This document shows positions 55,035 through 63,918 of a stretch of 64,000 bases of DNA, piece after piece. The translations under genes were made by a program, and so were the position numbers. How positions within the stretch are numbered: the first letter of the stretch is position 1; every line of letters starts with the position of its first letter. The notes under the pieces are model-generated. The model did no database searches. It saw nothing but the letters and a program-made list of their open reading frames with translations, and had not been told where the DNA came from. The stretch comes from CALLPQ01 sp038531745 (GTDB taxonomy: Bacteria > Pseudomonadota > Alphaproteobacteria > Caulobacterales > Parvularculaceae), in NCBI GenBank assembly GCA_038531745.1, contig JBCBBJ010000009.1, positions 62,001 through 126,000 of the forward strand. The letters run 5' to 3'.

Positions 55035-56343
55035 ACCGGCGGCACCGACCGCCCAGAAAACGCGGGCCGCTAACCTTGGCGAACAGATATCGGCGGCGCG
55101 CTCATCCTGGCAATATTGGCTACTTTTTTTTGGAGTGCTGCTACTACCCTTGGCGCTCGTCCTTTCGCACAAGATGGTTGGAGTGCTTGTCCTCATAGGC
55201 GGAATCATCACGGCAGCCTCGCCGCGCATCTGGAAAAATACTGCGTATAAGGAACAGTTTTTATCTCCTGCTTCGGGGTCTATAGCTCTGTTTTTTTTCC
55301 TCGGCCTATGTCTGTGGCTGGCGATCACGGCAATCTGGTCAATCGCACCTAAAGCGCCAACGCTTTTCTTGATCCCAATGGCCCCCTGTCTCGCGGCACT
55401 TGCCATGTCGCGGTGGATTGCCAGCGGGCCTGTGGGACAAGCCGAACGCCTTTGTCGGGTGTTTGCGTTCGCGATTGTTACCTCTGCAATCCTGTTGGGT
55501 TTTGAAGCCCTCACGGGCGGGTGGTTACGCCTGATAACCCCGCCGACAGACCTATCCTGGAACCGCCATAAAGATATTGCCTATTTGGGGCGCGGCGTGA
55601 CGATCCTTGTTCTGATGGTTTTTCCCGCCGCCCTGATCATGCAGCACCGCCAGCACCATTGGCTGGGGCTATTCATATTGACGGCGCTCGCGCTTTATAC
55701 CGGGATCAGTTTTACGATCAGCGCCAACGCCCTCGGCCTTGCGGTTGGCGTTTTGGCCTTTGTAGTAGCGTTGAGACATCCGCGCGCCACGCTCATGGCG
55801 CTAACCGGGTTCATCCTTGCCTGTCTGATATTTATGCCTGCGGTTGCCGCCGCGCTCCCAGCAGCGTTGCTCCATGCGAGCCTGGAAGGTTCGGTCCCCG
55901 CGTCCTGGCTCCAGCGGCTTTATGTTTGGCAGGCAACGGGCGCGGAAATTATTACTGGCCTGCCTTTTGGCCACGGCGTTGATTATGCGCGCATTCTTAC
56001 CCACACAACACCAACCATCGAAATTGCTGGGGCTATGGGCCCGCTCCAGGTCTTTCCCATTCATCCCCATAGCGCATTTTTACAATTGTGGCTGGAGGGC
56101 GGTCTGCCGGCGGTTTTGCTTGCCGCCGGTGGGCTAATTTATGGCGTTAGAGCGTTACTTGATAGCGGCCTGTCAACGCGAACCCGCGCCGGGTTCGCGG
56201 GCGTTATGGCGGCCAGTCTAGTAAGCTTTGGCGTGGAGGCGAGCCTTTGGCAACTTTGGCGCCCGGCGGCCATTGGCCTTGCGATGGCGGCGCTGGTTGC
56301 GTTTGACCGCGCAACACAACGCACCGCAGCGCGGGCCGATTGA
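55027..56343 (+). CDS. O-antigen ligase / polymerase-like membrane protein
   Basis: The 438-residue protein has about ten predicted membrane helices and the Wzy_C-type pattern in the C-terminal third: LPFGHGVDYARIL, then IHPHSAFLQLWLEGGLPAVL. Members of this family ligate or polymerise surface polysaccharides at the inner membrane's outer face. ATG 55027 overlaps thrS by 8 bases (ATGGCTGA), so it is coupled to it, an unusual pairing of translation and envelope genes. Two GT2 glycosyltransferases lie downstream. Exact substrate unknown. Confidence 0.8.
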   Translation: MAEPAAPTAQKTRAANLGEQISAARSSWQYWLLFFGVLLLPLALVLSHKMVGVLVLIGGIITAASPRIWKNTAYKEQFLSPASGSIALFFFLGLCLWLAITAIWSIAPKAPTLFLIPMAPCLAALAMSRWIASGPVGQAERLCRVFAFAIVTSAILLGFEALTGGWLRLITPPTDLSWNRHKDIAYLGRGVTILVLMVFPAALIMQHRQHHWLGLFILTALALYTGISFTISANALGLAVGVLAFVVALRHPRATLMALTGFILACLIFMPAVAAALPAALLHASLEGSVPASWLQRLYVWQATGAEIITGLPFGHGVDYARILTHTTPTIEIAGAMGPLQVFPIHPHSAFLQLWLEGGLPAVLLAAGGLIYGVRALLDSGLSTRTRAGFAGVMAASLVSFGVEASLWQLWRPAAIGLAMAALVAFDRATQRTAARAD

Positions 56344-56586
56344 ACCATTTTTCCCGCTCGTCTTTACGCTTTGCAGAGAAAATCGTGGTCTTTGCGACAG
56401 CATGGTTAATAAATCCACGCAGCCGCGCGCCCTCCCCAAAAATTCCGCTTTGATCGCTCGCCATGCAGCTTTATAGAATTTAACGATACCGCACTGCACC
56501 AAAACGCTACGGTGTGGGTGTGAGGATAATCCGGTGACCTGATTGCCGGGCAATGTGGCAAGACCGGTGGCTGGCGGGGGCCCTAT

Positions 56587-57678
56587 ATGAATTTTGACGC
56601 GATTATCGATGAGGGTGCTGAACCAGTGTTGGCCAAAAGGCACGGGGACTCTCCCGCGGTGCCAAGTCCAACCGGCGCTGCGCCCAATTTTAGCCTTAAA
56701 GAAACCAAGGCCACCGTCACAGCAATCGTCGTCACCTATTATACCGGTCCCGTACTGGCGCGCACCATCGCCTCGCTCAAGGTCCAGCCCGAAATAGCCG
56801 AAATCATTATTGTTGATAATGGCAATTGGACCGATGCGGTTGTGCGGGCCGCCGTCCCTGGCGACACAAAAACCAGCGCCGACGAACCGCGAATGGAAAT
56901 TGTTTCCGGCCACGGCAATGTGGGCTTTTCGGCTGCCTGTAATATGGGTGCGGCGCGCGCCGCCGGTGACTATCTTTTGTTTTTGAACCCTGATGCCGTT
57001 TTGCCCACCGGGGGCGTCAGCCAATTGCTCGCTGACGGGCAAAATCGTGATCATCCGTGGCTGATCGGCGCAAAACTTGTTGACCCCGATGGGATTGAGC
57101 AGGTGGGGTCGCGCCGCGCGACACTCACCCCGTGGCGGGCCCTGGTGGAGACCCTGCGGCTTTACAAATTGGCGCCTCGACATCCCTATTTCCGGCGTTT
57201 CAATATGCATGCTGATCCCTGCCCGGGGGAGGTTGTACCCGTCCCCGTCACGTCGGGCGCCTGTTTTTTGATTGGCGCCAAAGATTTCGCGCTGGTTGGC
57301 GGCTTTGACGAAAAATATTTCCTTCACGTGGAAGACGTGGATTTTTGCTTGCGTTTTGGCCAGGCGGGCGGAACCGTTTATTTCAACCCGAAGGTGCACG
57401 TCACCCATTTCAAGGGCTCCAGCCGGGCCAACCGGATTGGGATTGAGTTTCATAAAACCCGCGGCATGCAGCATTATTTTCGCCGGCATTTTGCCCGGGT
57501 TTATCCGCCGTTTTTCTTGCCTCTGGTTTCGATTTTCCTTTGGCTGCGCCTGTCGGCGTTCTGCGTTTCGCATATGGCAAAACAGGCGCTTTGCATGGTT
57601 GGCTTACGCCAAAAACGGGGCCGCGCCGGCATGGAACGGGCCCGCGCCTTTGTGGCGACGCGTTCAGCGCGCCGTTAA
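56587..57678 (+). CDS. Family 2 glycosyltransferase, rhamnosyltransferase-like
   Basis: The 363-residue protein has the GT-A nucleotide-sugar fold: VTAIVVTYYTGPVLARTIAS, IIIVDNGNWTDA, the DxD-type LFLNPDAVLP, and the acceptor-site HVEDVDFCLRFGQAGG. A membrane-associated C-terminal helix (about 305-325, FFLPLVSIFLWLRL) suggests a cytoplasmic-membrane location. It follows the O-antigen ligase-like gene after a 243-base gap in which I see no gene or clear signal. Likely adds a sugar to a surface glycan; specificity is unknown. Confidence 0.9.
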   Translation: MNFDAIIDEGAEPVLAKRHGDSPAVPSPTGAAPNFSLKETKATVTAIVVTYYTGPVLARTIASLKVQPEIAEIIIVDNGNWTDAVVRAAVPGDTKTSADEPRMEIVSGHGNVGFSAACNMGAARAAGDYLLFLNPDAVLPTGGVSQLLADGQNRDHPWLIGAKLVDPDGIEQVGSRRATLTPWRALVETLRLYKLAPRHPYFRRFNMHADPCPGEVVPVPVTSGACFLIGAKDFALVGGFDEKYFLHVEDVDFCLRFGQAGGTVYFNPKVHVTHFKGSSRANRIGIEFHKTRGMQHYFRRHFARVYPPFFLPLVSIFLWLRLSAFCVSHMAKQALCMVGLRQKRGRAGMERARAFVATRSARR

Positions 57679-57795
57679 GACGGGTCACATCCGCGTCAAT
57701 TCACGCCTCATCCATTCGTTCAATCGATTTTGCACTTGCGAAGGCCCAATGCCATTCGTAGATAACGGTTCTTGTATTCTTGAGGAACCGGAACC

Positions 57796-58590
57796 ATGGC
57801 GTTTGATGACCCTGTCCTGCCCAAATCTGTCACCGCTGAAGAGGTCTTGTCGCTGCATCACTGGACCGATGAGTTGTTTTCGCTGCGCCTCACACGACCG
57901 GCGGCGTTCCGCTTTCGCTCCGGTGAATTTGTGATGATTGGCTTGATGAATGAGGGCAAACCGCTTCTGCGCGCATACTCGATGGCGAGCCCGGCCTGGG
58001 ATGACGGCCTCGATTTCTATTCGATCAAAGTGCAGGACGGTCCCCTCACCTCGCGTCTTCAACATATTAAGGAAGGCGATAAAGTTCTGCTTGGTAAGAA
58101 GCCAACCGGCACCTTGGTTTTGGATGCGTTGAAACCCGGCAAACGGCTTTATCTCTTCTCCACCGGTACCGGTTTTGCCCCCTTTGCCAGCCTAGTACGT
58201 GAACCGGAGACATACGAAAAATTTGACGAAGTTATCGTTACCCACACCTGTCGCAAGGTCACTGATCTTCAGTACTCAAAGAAAATTGTCGATGACATTG
58301 CGGAGGATCCGCTCGTGGGCGATGAAGCGCCAGGTAAGCTGCGCTACTATGCAACGACCACCCGCGAGGAAAGCCCCTATATGGGACGCATCACAGACCT
58401 GATGGACTCGCGCAAACTGTTTAGTGATTTGACTGTTGATCCTTTAAACCCGGAAACAGATCGGGTGATGATCTGTGGCTCCATGGAAATGCTCGCCGAT
58501 ACAAAGGCCCTGACGGAGAGTTTTGGCCTTGAAGAAGGGTCAAATGCGCGGCCCGGCGATTTTGTTGTTGAAAAGGCCTTTGCCGAGTAA
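57796..58590 (+). CDS. fpr: Ferredoxin-NADP(+) reductase
   Basis: This FAD enzyme moves electrons between NADPH and ferredoxin or flavodoxin. The 264-residue protein has the FAD motif RAYSMAS, the NADP-binding STGTGFAPFASL region, and the end FVVEKAFAE, all typical of bacterial Fpr. GAGGAACCGG precedes ATG 57796. It stands alone on the plus strand and converges with a lipoprotein gene. The call is secure at family level; which ferredoxin it serves is not known. Confidence 0.95.
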   Translation: MAFDDPVLPKSVTAEEVLSLHHWTDELFSLRLTRPAAFRFRSGEFVMIGLMNEGKPLLRAYSMASPAWDDGLDFYSIKVQDGPLTSRLQHIKEGDKVLLGKKPTGTLVLDALKPGKRLYLFSTGTGFAPFASLVREPETYEKFDEVIVTHTCRKVTDLQYSKKIVDDIAEDPLVGDEAPGKLRYYATTTREESPYMGRITDLMDSRKLFSDLTVDPLNPETDRVMICGSMEMLADTKALTESFGLEEGSNARPGDFVVEKAFAE

Positions 58591-58615
58591 GCCTTTGCTG
58601 TGTAAGCGTGGGCTA

Positions 58616-59605
58616 TCAACGCGTGATCTTCGGTGGACCCAAGGCATGCTCGAGCGCTTTAGCATGGATTAAATGGTGACCACCGCCATAAACAACAATG
58701 ATTTTTTCGTGACGCTGAAGGCTATCGGCAATCACCTCTACAATGTGACGATCACGGATATCTGCCACGGCCCGGGCCAGATCATTGCTGCGCCTGTTAA
58801 AACGCGGATGAGTAAAATAAGCGTCCTCTGGTTGGTAGCCATCGGCGAATGAAACGCCGTTCATTGCCTCATACCAGGCGACGAACCCTTGAACAGATAG
58901 CGGCGCAGTTAAGGCATCGCGTACGGCTGGTGCCATTGCCGCGTTCACGCGCTTGATATGGTCTGCCAGATTGAGTTCTCGATGATCCGTGAGCTGATCT
59001 TCACGCATCCACCGCTCTATCGACCGCAAGATGTGAAAATTCATCTGATCGTGCGCGTCAAACCCAAGCGGCAAAAGTAGCGGCAGACTATAATCATCGG
59101 GCGCTTCAGCACCGCGAAAATCACCACCCATTTGGTGTGCTGTTCGAATGGCAAGAAGCGCTTCGCTATCTGAGGGTTGCCCCTCTTCCAAATCGGCTTT
59201 ACGTAAGAGCTCTGCGGGCTGATTAATAGCCGTGGACACATACCCCTCAACAAGCACAAGACCGGGGCCAGGATTGAAGCTCTTAAAGGCCCTGATCACC
59301 AATTGATGGGTTGGCGTGCGCGCATCGGCCTGATGCCGGGCAGCCACATAAATCAGCGTCTTCCCGCATGCACCATAGGTTGCCATGTAGGGGAATACGG
59401 TAATCGGTTGCTCATGGAACTGCGCCCAGGGCAAATTGTCCGCTGGCGTTGGCAGGCATGTGGGCCCGGTTTGGTCAGCAGTCTTCAGAATTTCGGCGGG
59501 CTGGCCGCAGCCCAAGAGGAGCACAGACGCGAAAACGGCCAAAAGCCTGGCACACCCTCTTGTTTCCCATGACAGTCCGAACGCAGCGGTCTTTGGAAAT
59601 TGCAT
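58616..59605 (-). CDS. Lipoprotein of unknown function, possibly TIKI/ChaN-like
   Basis: The 329-residue protein has a lipobox-type signal (SVLLLGC, about residue 33) and so is probably a lipoprotein. Its body has the features KTLIYVAARHQAD, LVLVEGYVST, RGAEAPDDYSL and, near the end, KIIVVYGGGHHLIHAKALE. The GGGHH motif and overall spacing recall TraB/TIKI/ChaN-type hydrolase folds, but this is a weak resemblance. No partner gene is close, as it converges with fpr and is divergent from the HNH gene. Function not assigned. Confidence 0.7.
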   Translation of the reverse strand: MQFPKTAAFGLSWETRGCARLLAVFASVLLLGCGQPAEILKTADQTGPTCLPTPADNLPWAQFHEQPITVFPYMATYGACGKTLIYVAARHQADARTPTHQLVIRAFKSFNPGPGLVLVEGYVSTAINQPAELLRKADLEEGQPSDSEALLAIRTAHQMGGDFRGAEAPDDYSLPLLLPLGFDAHDQMNFHILRSIERWMREDQLTDHRELNLADHIKRVNAAMAPAVRDALTAPLSVQGFVAWYEAMNGVSFADGYQPEDAYFTHPRFNRRSNDLARAVADIRDRHIVEVIADSLQRHEKIIVVYGGGHHLIHAKALEHALGPPKITR

Positions 59606-59657
59606 TGGTTAATCCTCTCCACCGCTGTCCGCCTTGAGACCTATGGGGCCATTGTTT

Positions 59658-59689
59658 CTGTGACAATTCCGCCACCATTTATGTCACAG
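59658..59689. promoter_or_regulatory. Inverted repeat between lipoprotein and HNH genes
   Basis: CTGTGACA (59658-59665) and TGTCACAG (59682-59689) are a perfect inverted pair 16 bases apart; a third half-site CTGTCACC follows at 59692. It lies just upstream of the lipoprotein start, and about 190 bases before the HNH gene. It could be a regulator operator for one or both genes. Confidence 0.45.
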
Positions 59690-59813
59690 TCCTGTCACCA
59701 GGAATCAGCTATGTTTCCGGTATAGGAGTTGAGTATAGTCCTTCCAAAGGAGAATGTGGTTTCAGGCACCGGGTTTCGCATACGATAGGCCCCGACTTTA
59801 CTGATTTCGCCGG

Positions 59814-59830
59814 GAGTGCCCTAGGCACTC
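59814..59830 (+). promoter_or_regulatory. Perfect hairpin in the HNH gene leader
   Basis: GAGTGCC-CTA-GGCACTC: seven paired bases and a 3-base loop, 46 bases before the GTG start at 59877. No T-run follows. It may be a leader structure or operator. Confidence 0.4.
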
Positions 59831-59876
59831 TCATCGGCGCCACCAATCTCGTGTTTTCAAAAAATGAGGTGGTCTT

Positions 59877-60443
59877 GTGAATGTGCACGAGGTTTCCCCC
59901 GAAAGTTGTCCGGCATTAGTACTCAATGCGGATTTTCGGCCGCTGAGCTATTTTCCGCTTTCGCTATGGTCCTGGCAGGACGCCCTAAAGGCCGTTTTTC
60001 TAGATCGTGTTGAAGTTGTAGCCCATTATGACAAGCTAGTGCGTAGTCCGTCCTTTGAGATGCAACTGCCATCGGTTGTCTCGCTCAAAAGCTATATCAG
60101 CCATTCGCGCACGCCAGCTTTCACGCGGTTTAATGTGTTTTTACGGGATAGTTTTTCCTGCCAATATTGCGGATCAACCGAGCGTGACATGCTTACATTC
60201 GACCATGTGATCCCGCGGTCCAAGGGCGGTAAAACCACGTGGACGAATATCGTAGCGGCCTGTAGCCCCTGCAACATTAAAAAGGGCGGGCGCTTGCCCA
60301 AACATGCCAGAATGTTTCCACACCACACGCCGGTGCGCCCAACCATGTATGAATTGAATGATCGGGGCCGCGCCTTCCCGCCGCAATATCTGCATGATAG
60401 CTGGCAGGATTATCTTTACTGGGACACCGAACTGGAGCCATAA
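59877..60443 (+). CDS. HNH endonuclease-type protein
   Basis: The 188-residue protein has an HNH nuclease domain with zinc pairs in CQYCGSTERD and CSPCNIKKGG. The His-containing motif is FDHVIPRSKGGK. An N-terminal region (about 1-80: LVLNADFRPLSYFPLSLWSW) is shared by a widespread family of stand-alone HNH proteins in alphaproteobacteria whose role is not settled. The start is GTG 59877 after GAGGTGG. It is not next to a restriction or phage gene. The GT2 gene follows 24 bases downstream. Confidence 0.88.
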   Translation: MNVHEVSPESCPALVLNADFRPLSYFPLSLWSWQDALKAVFLDRVEVVAHYDKLVRSPSFEMQLPSVVSLKSYISHSRTPAFTRFNVFLRDSFSCQYCGSTERDMLTFDHVIPRSKGGKTTWTNIVAACSPCNIKKGGRLPKHARMFPHHTPVRPTMYELNDRGRAFPPQYLHDSWQDYLYWDTELEP

Positions 60444-60467
60444 GCGCCGCACGAAAGGAAAGCGCTT

Positions 60468-61493
60468 TTGTCCACGTCCGATGATATTGGCCTCGAGCAC
60501 ACGATCACTGTCATCATCGTCAATTACAATGCCGGTGCGCGTCTTGCGAAATGTCTTCGGCATCTGGAAACCCAAAGTTTTCGAAATTTCGACATTATTA
60601 TCATCGATAATGCGTCTACGGATGGGTCGCTAGAAGCGGCCGAAGCCTCCCCCCTTTCAATTTCTATTCTCCGCGAGGATGACAATCACGGGTTTGCCCG
60701 CGCCAATAATATTGCCGCACGCATGGCACGGGGCACTTGGCTTGCATTTCTCAATCCCGATGCCTACGCGCATGAAGACTGGCTTGCCAGTCTGATGTCG
60801 GCCACCGAGCGGTATGGGCACGTGGATGCATTTGGCTCCACCCAATTGAATGCACAGGACCCGGCAATTATCGATGGCTTAGGGGATGCCTATCACGCCT
60901 TTGGCGTTCCCTACCGCGGTGGATTTGGTCAGCAGACAGATCAGATTCCGAACGATGGCGCGTGTTTTTCCCCCTGCGCCGCGGCAATGCTAATGCGCAA
61001 AAGCCGTTTCGAGCAGCTCGGCGGTTTTGACGAGCGTTATTTCTGTTACGGCGAAGATGTTGATCTTGGCTTTCGTTTGCGCCTGGCCGGTGGGCATGCG
61101 GTTCAAGTGCGCGAGGCGGTCGTGCACCATGAGGGCTCGGCCCTTTCCGGGCGATATTCTGACTTCACGGTTTATCACGGCAACCGAAATCGCATCTGGG
61201 GCTGGTTCAAAAATATGCCGTTGCCTTTGCTAGTGACGCTTTTGCCGTTCCACTTGGCGGTCAATCTCTATTTGTTGATACGCGCCTATGGCGTCAATAT
61301 TGGCCCAGCCTATGCCCGCGCGCTGCGCGACGGGTATGGGGGGCTCGGTGCCATTTGGGCAGCGCGGCGGGCCGAACCGGCGCGCCGCGCATCGCTTGTT
61401 GCATTGATCCGTGCCCTGACTTGGTCGCCCATGAAGGTTTCCAGGCGGGCACCTGACCTAAAGCCACTGCCAAACAGACAGACACAGCCTTAA
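60468..61493 (+). CDS. Family 2 glycosyltransferase
   Basis: The 341-residue protein has the GT-A fold: ITVIIVNYNAGARLAKCLRH, FDIIIIDNASTDGSLEAA, LAFLNPDAYAHEDW, and CYGEDVDLGFRLRLAGG. A C-terminal hydrophobic stretch (PLPLLVTLLPFHLAVNLYLL) may bind it to the membrane. The start is TTG 60468, 7 bases after AAAGGAA; no ATG gives full length. It resembles the other GT2 in the window (56587-57678) but is not a close copy. Its 3' end overlaps the end of the convergent pirin gene by 4 bases. Confidence 0.88.
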   Translation: MSTSDDIGLEHTITVIIVNYNAGARLAKCLRHLETQSFRNFDIIIIDNASTDGSLEAAEASPLSISILREDDNHGFARANNIAARMARGTWLAFLNPDAYAHEDWLASLMSATERYGHVDAFGSTQLNAQDPAIIDGLGDAYHAFGVPYRGGFGQQTDQIPNDGACFSPCAAAMLMRKSRFEQLGGFDERYFCYGEDVDLGFRLRLAGGHAVQVREAVVHHEGSALSGRYSDFTVYHGNRNRIWGWFKNMPLPLLVTLLPFHLAVNLYLLIRAYGVNIGPAYARALRDGYGGLGAIWAARRAEPARRASLVALIRALTWSPMKVSRRAPDLKPLPNRQTQP

Positions 61494-62185
61494 GCAAGAT
61501 CGAAAAGCAGCACTTCAGCGTCGCTTAACGCTTCCATTTCAATTTCCGCGAGATCGGAGATCGCTAAGCCATCTCCGGGCTGCAAGATATGGTCGTTGAT
61601 TTCGACCCCGCCGCGGGCAATCTGCACCCAGCCATGACGCCCTTCCGCAAATCGATGGGTGATCTTCTCACCCGGTTTGAAAACACCGGCGTAAAGATCC
61701 GTATCTTGATGGATCGTCAACGCCCCATCGCGGCCATCACGCGCAGCCACCAAACGCAGTTGACCGTTGCGCTCATCGCCAAAGGTTTTTTGCTCATACC
61801 CTGGCGTGATCCCCTGTTTATCCGGTAGCAACCAGATTTGCAGGAAATGCACAGGCTTGTCCTTTGACCCATTGAACTCCGAATGGTGGATACCGGTGCC
61901 GGCGCTCATTCGCTGCACGTCACCAGGGCGGATGATTGAGCCGGTGCCGAGCGAGTCTTTGTGTTCCAGCGCGCCGTCAAGCACATAAGAGATAATCTCC
62001 ATATTGGCATGGCCGTGCTCACCAAAGCCCGCGCCGGGCTGAACCCTATCCTCATTGATCACCCTTAGTGCGCGAAAGCCCACATGCCGAGGATCATGGT
62101 ACTGACCAAATGAAAATGTGTGGTTGGTATCAAGCCAGCCAAAATTATGGTGGCCGCGTTCATCGGCCCGTCTAAGAGTTAACAT
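61490..62185 (-). CDS. Pirin-family cupin protein (YhhW type)
   Basis: The 231-residue protein has two cupin parts. The N-terminal one carries the metal-binding pattern RVQPGAGFGEHGHANMEIIS and VLDGALEHKDSLGTG, followed by MSAGTGIHHSEFNGS. E. coli YhhW has quercetin 2,3-dioxygenase activity, but the natural role is unclear. AAAAGGAACGATCCC precedes ATG 62185. An azoreductase gene lies 27 bases upstream on the same strand, so the two may be co-transcribed under the divergent LysR regulator. Confidence 0.92.
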   Translation of the reverse strand: MLTLRRADERGHHNFGWLDTNHTFSFGQYHDPRHVGFRALRVINEDRVQPGAGFGEHGHANMEIISYVLDGALEHKDSLGTGSIIRPGDVQRMSAGTGIHHSEFNGSKDKPVHFLQIWLLPDKQGITPGYEQKTFGDERNGQLRLVAARDGRDGALTIHQDTDLYAGVFKPGEKITHRFAEGRHGWVQIARGGVEINDHILQPGDGLAISDLAEIEMEALSDAEVLLFDLA

Positions 62186-62212
62186 GGGATCGTTCCTTTT
62201 AAGAAGGTGCGC

Positions 62213-62851
62213 CTAGTCGGTTAGCGGCTGTTGCACATAGCCCAGCACATCGTCCAGTACCTGCTCCAGATTACGTTGGGCGTTTTGTTCAGCTTTTTGC
62301 TCGTCAACCATCTGTTGATCAGCGGCTATGATCGAAACATCTGTGATGCCCACAAAGCCTAATATGTGGCGCAAATAGCCGGTAGAAAAATCGATATCAC
62401 TGCCGATCTTTGTGCCACCAGACGCGGTAATGATCACTGCGCGTTTTTGTGTGAGCAATCCTTTCGGGCCATCCGGTGTATACTGAAACGTACGCCGTGC
62501 GCGTGCAATTTGATCGATCCAAGCTTTGAGCGAAGCCGGCACCCCGAAATTGTAAATTGGGGCACCTAACACGATTAGGTCGGTACGTTCTAACTCCTCC
62601 ACCAACATATCGGAAAAGCTTAGCGTAGCCTGCGCCGCCGCAGATCGCTCCGTAGGCGGTGTAAAGTTCGCCGTAACCCATGCCTCATCGATGAGAGGCA
62701 TGCCGTCTGCAAGATCACGGTTCGTGATTTCGGCTACGACGCCAACATTGCGCAAGCCGGTGAGGAATTTGTCGGTTAGGGCCCGCGTTGCAGAGCCTGT
62801 ATGACGCGCGCTGGCGTCAATGCGTAGGATACGCAGAGCAGAATTGGCCAT
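62213..62851 (-). CDS. azoR: FMN-dependent NADH azoreductase
   Basis: AzoR is a flavodoxin-fold enzyme that reduces quinones and azo dyes with NADH. The 212-residue protein opens with LRILRIDASARHTGSATRAL and has the FMN-site segments GAPIYNFGVPASLKAWIDQI and RAVIITASGG. AAAGGATCATTCCC precedes ATG 62851. The natural role is probably quinone detoxification. The LysR gene is divergent, an arrangement typical of a regulator controlling its neighbour. Confidence 0.93.
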   Translation of the reverse strand: MANSALRILRIDASARHTGSATRALTDKFLTGLRNVGVVAEITNRDLADGMPLIDEAWVTANFTPPTERSAAAQATLSFSDMLVEELERTDLIVLGAPIYNFGVPASLKAWIDQIARARRTFQYTPDGPKGLLTQKRAVIITASGGTKIGSDIDFSTGYLRHILGFVGITDVSIIAADQQMVDEQKAEQNAQRNLEQVLDDVLGYVQQPLTD

Positions 62852-62984
62852 GGGAATGATCCTTTTGAAACGTGTCGCGGCGGCATGCAGGTCACCCCAA
62901 CAAAAGAGGGCGAAAACCCATTGTTACCGGTGATAGTGCTAATTTAATTGTTCCCACCTAACGCTAAAAGCCATTGAGTTTCGA

Positions 62985-63015
62985 ATTCATTGTTCGTAAA
63001 TATCGAACAATGAAT
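62985..63015. promoter_or_regulatory. Perfect 12-base inverted repeat spanning the lysR start
   Basis: ATTCATTGTTCG (62985-62996) and CGAACAATGAAT (63004-63015) pair perfectly around a 7-base spacer (TAAATAT). The right arm contains the ATG of the LysR gene (63010). It is likely the regulator's own operator, placed to block its own expression; azoR lies about 134 bases away on the other side. Confidence 0.6.
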
Positions 63016-63918
63016 GAGTTAGACCAATTGCAGAGCTTTGTGGCGATTGCCCGCGCCGGCTCTATTTCCCGCGCTGCGCGCCAGACCCACATGGCCAAGT
63101 CAGTTCTGAGCAAACGCCTTGCGGATCTTGAAGCCCGCCTTGGCACGAGCCTGATCACCCGCACCACGCGCTCACTTTCCCTTACCGATAGTGGTGCACA
63201 GTTTTTACGCCGGGCCGAGGCTATTCTGGACGAGCTTGCCGAAGCTGAACGCGAGGCTAGGGGTAGTGTTGGGGCGCTAGCGGGCAAATTGCGCGTGGCG
63301 GCGCCGCTCTCCTTCGGTTTGGCGCATCTGGAGCCCGTGATCGCCGACTTTATCCTGAAGCACCCGGACCTTGACGTGGAGATCGACTTTTCTGACCGGC
63401 AGATCAATCTTGTGGAAGACCAGATTGATGTGGCTGTGCGGATTGGCGATCTGGCTGATTCGAGCCTTATTGCCCGCAAGGTTGCCCCCATTCACCATCA
63501 GGTGGCAGCCGCCCCGACCTTTTGGGAACGCCACGGCGTGCCAACCCATCCTGACGATCTGGCCAGCCTTGATTGCCTTCACTATCTCAACCTCGCCCGC
63601 CCTGAACAATTACCGTGGTGGGGACCGCGAGGCACCAGCGGGGTGGTGCGCCCGTCAATCCGGCTCCTCGCCAGCAATGGTGATTTCCTCGCCGATCTCG
63701 CCGCCCGCGGCTGTGGTTTCGTGGCGGAACCCGCCTTTATCCTGGCGCCGTTGGTGGCGGCGGGGCGGTTGCAACCGGTGCTCGAGGATTATGAATGGGC
63801 AGCCATGAACCTCTATGTGATTTTTGCACCCAATAGGCGGATCAGCGCCAAGGCGCGTGCATTTGCCGATGCTATCATCGAACAATTTTCGTCGGCTTCA
63901 AATCCGACAAAACTGTAA
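63010..63918 (+). CDS. LysR-family transcriptional regulator
   Basis: The 302-residue protein has an N-terminal winged helix-turn-helix (FVAIARAGSISRAARQTHMA, SVLSKRLADLEARLGTSL) and a C-terminal co-inducer domain from about residue 90 (KLRVAAPLSFGLAHLEPVI). The chosen start ATG 63010 begins MNELDQLQSFV, the usual family opening; 12 codons more are open upstream. It is divergent from azoR and pirin genes and probably controls them; the inducer may be a quinone or electrophile, by analogy only. The 82 bases after it contain TTGAGCCT/AGGCTCAA arms 24 bases apart and no T-run. Confidence 0.93.
   Translation: MNELDQLQSFVAIARAGSISRAARQTHMAKSVLSKRLADLEARLGTSLITRTTRSLSLTDSGAQFLRRAEAILDELAEAEREARGSVGALAGKLRVAAPLSFGLAHLEPVIADFILKHPDLDVEIDFSDRQINLVEDQIDVAVRIGDLADSSLIARKVAPIHHQVAAAPTFWERHGVPTHPDDLASLDCLHYLNLARPEQLPWWGPRGTSGVVRPSIRLLASNGDFLADLAARGCGFVAEPAFILAPLVAAGRLQPVLEDYEWAAMNLYVIFAPNRRISAKARAFADAIIEQFSSASNPTKL

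Noticed and set aside
56218..57573. Long minus-strand open frame of 451 codons
   Set aside because: It lies across the plus-strand O-antigen-ligase end and most of the GT2 gene, both with clear motifs. Its own translation has no recognisable domain and is biased as expected for the reverse of a GC-rich gene.
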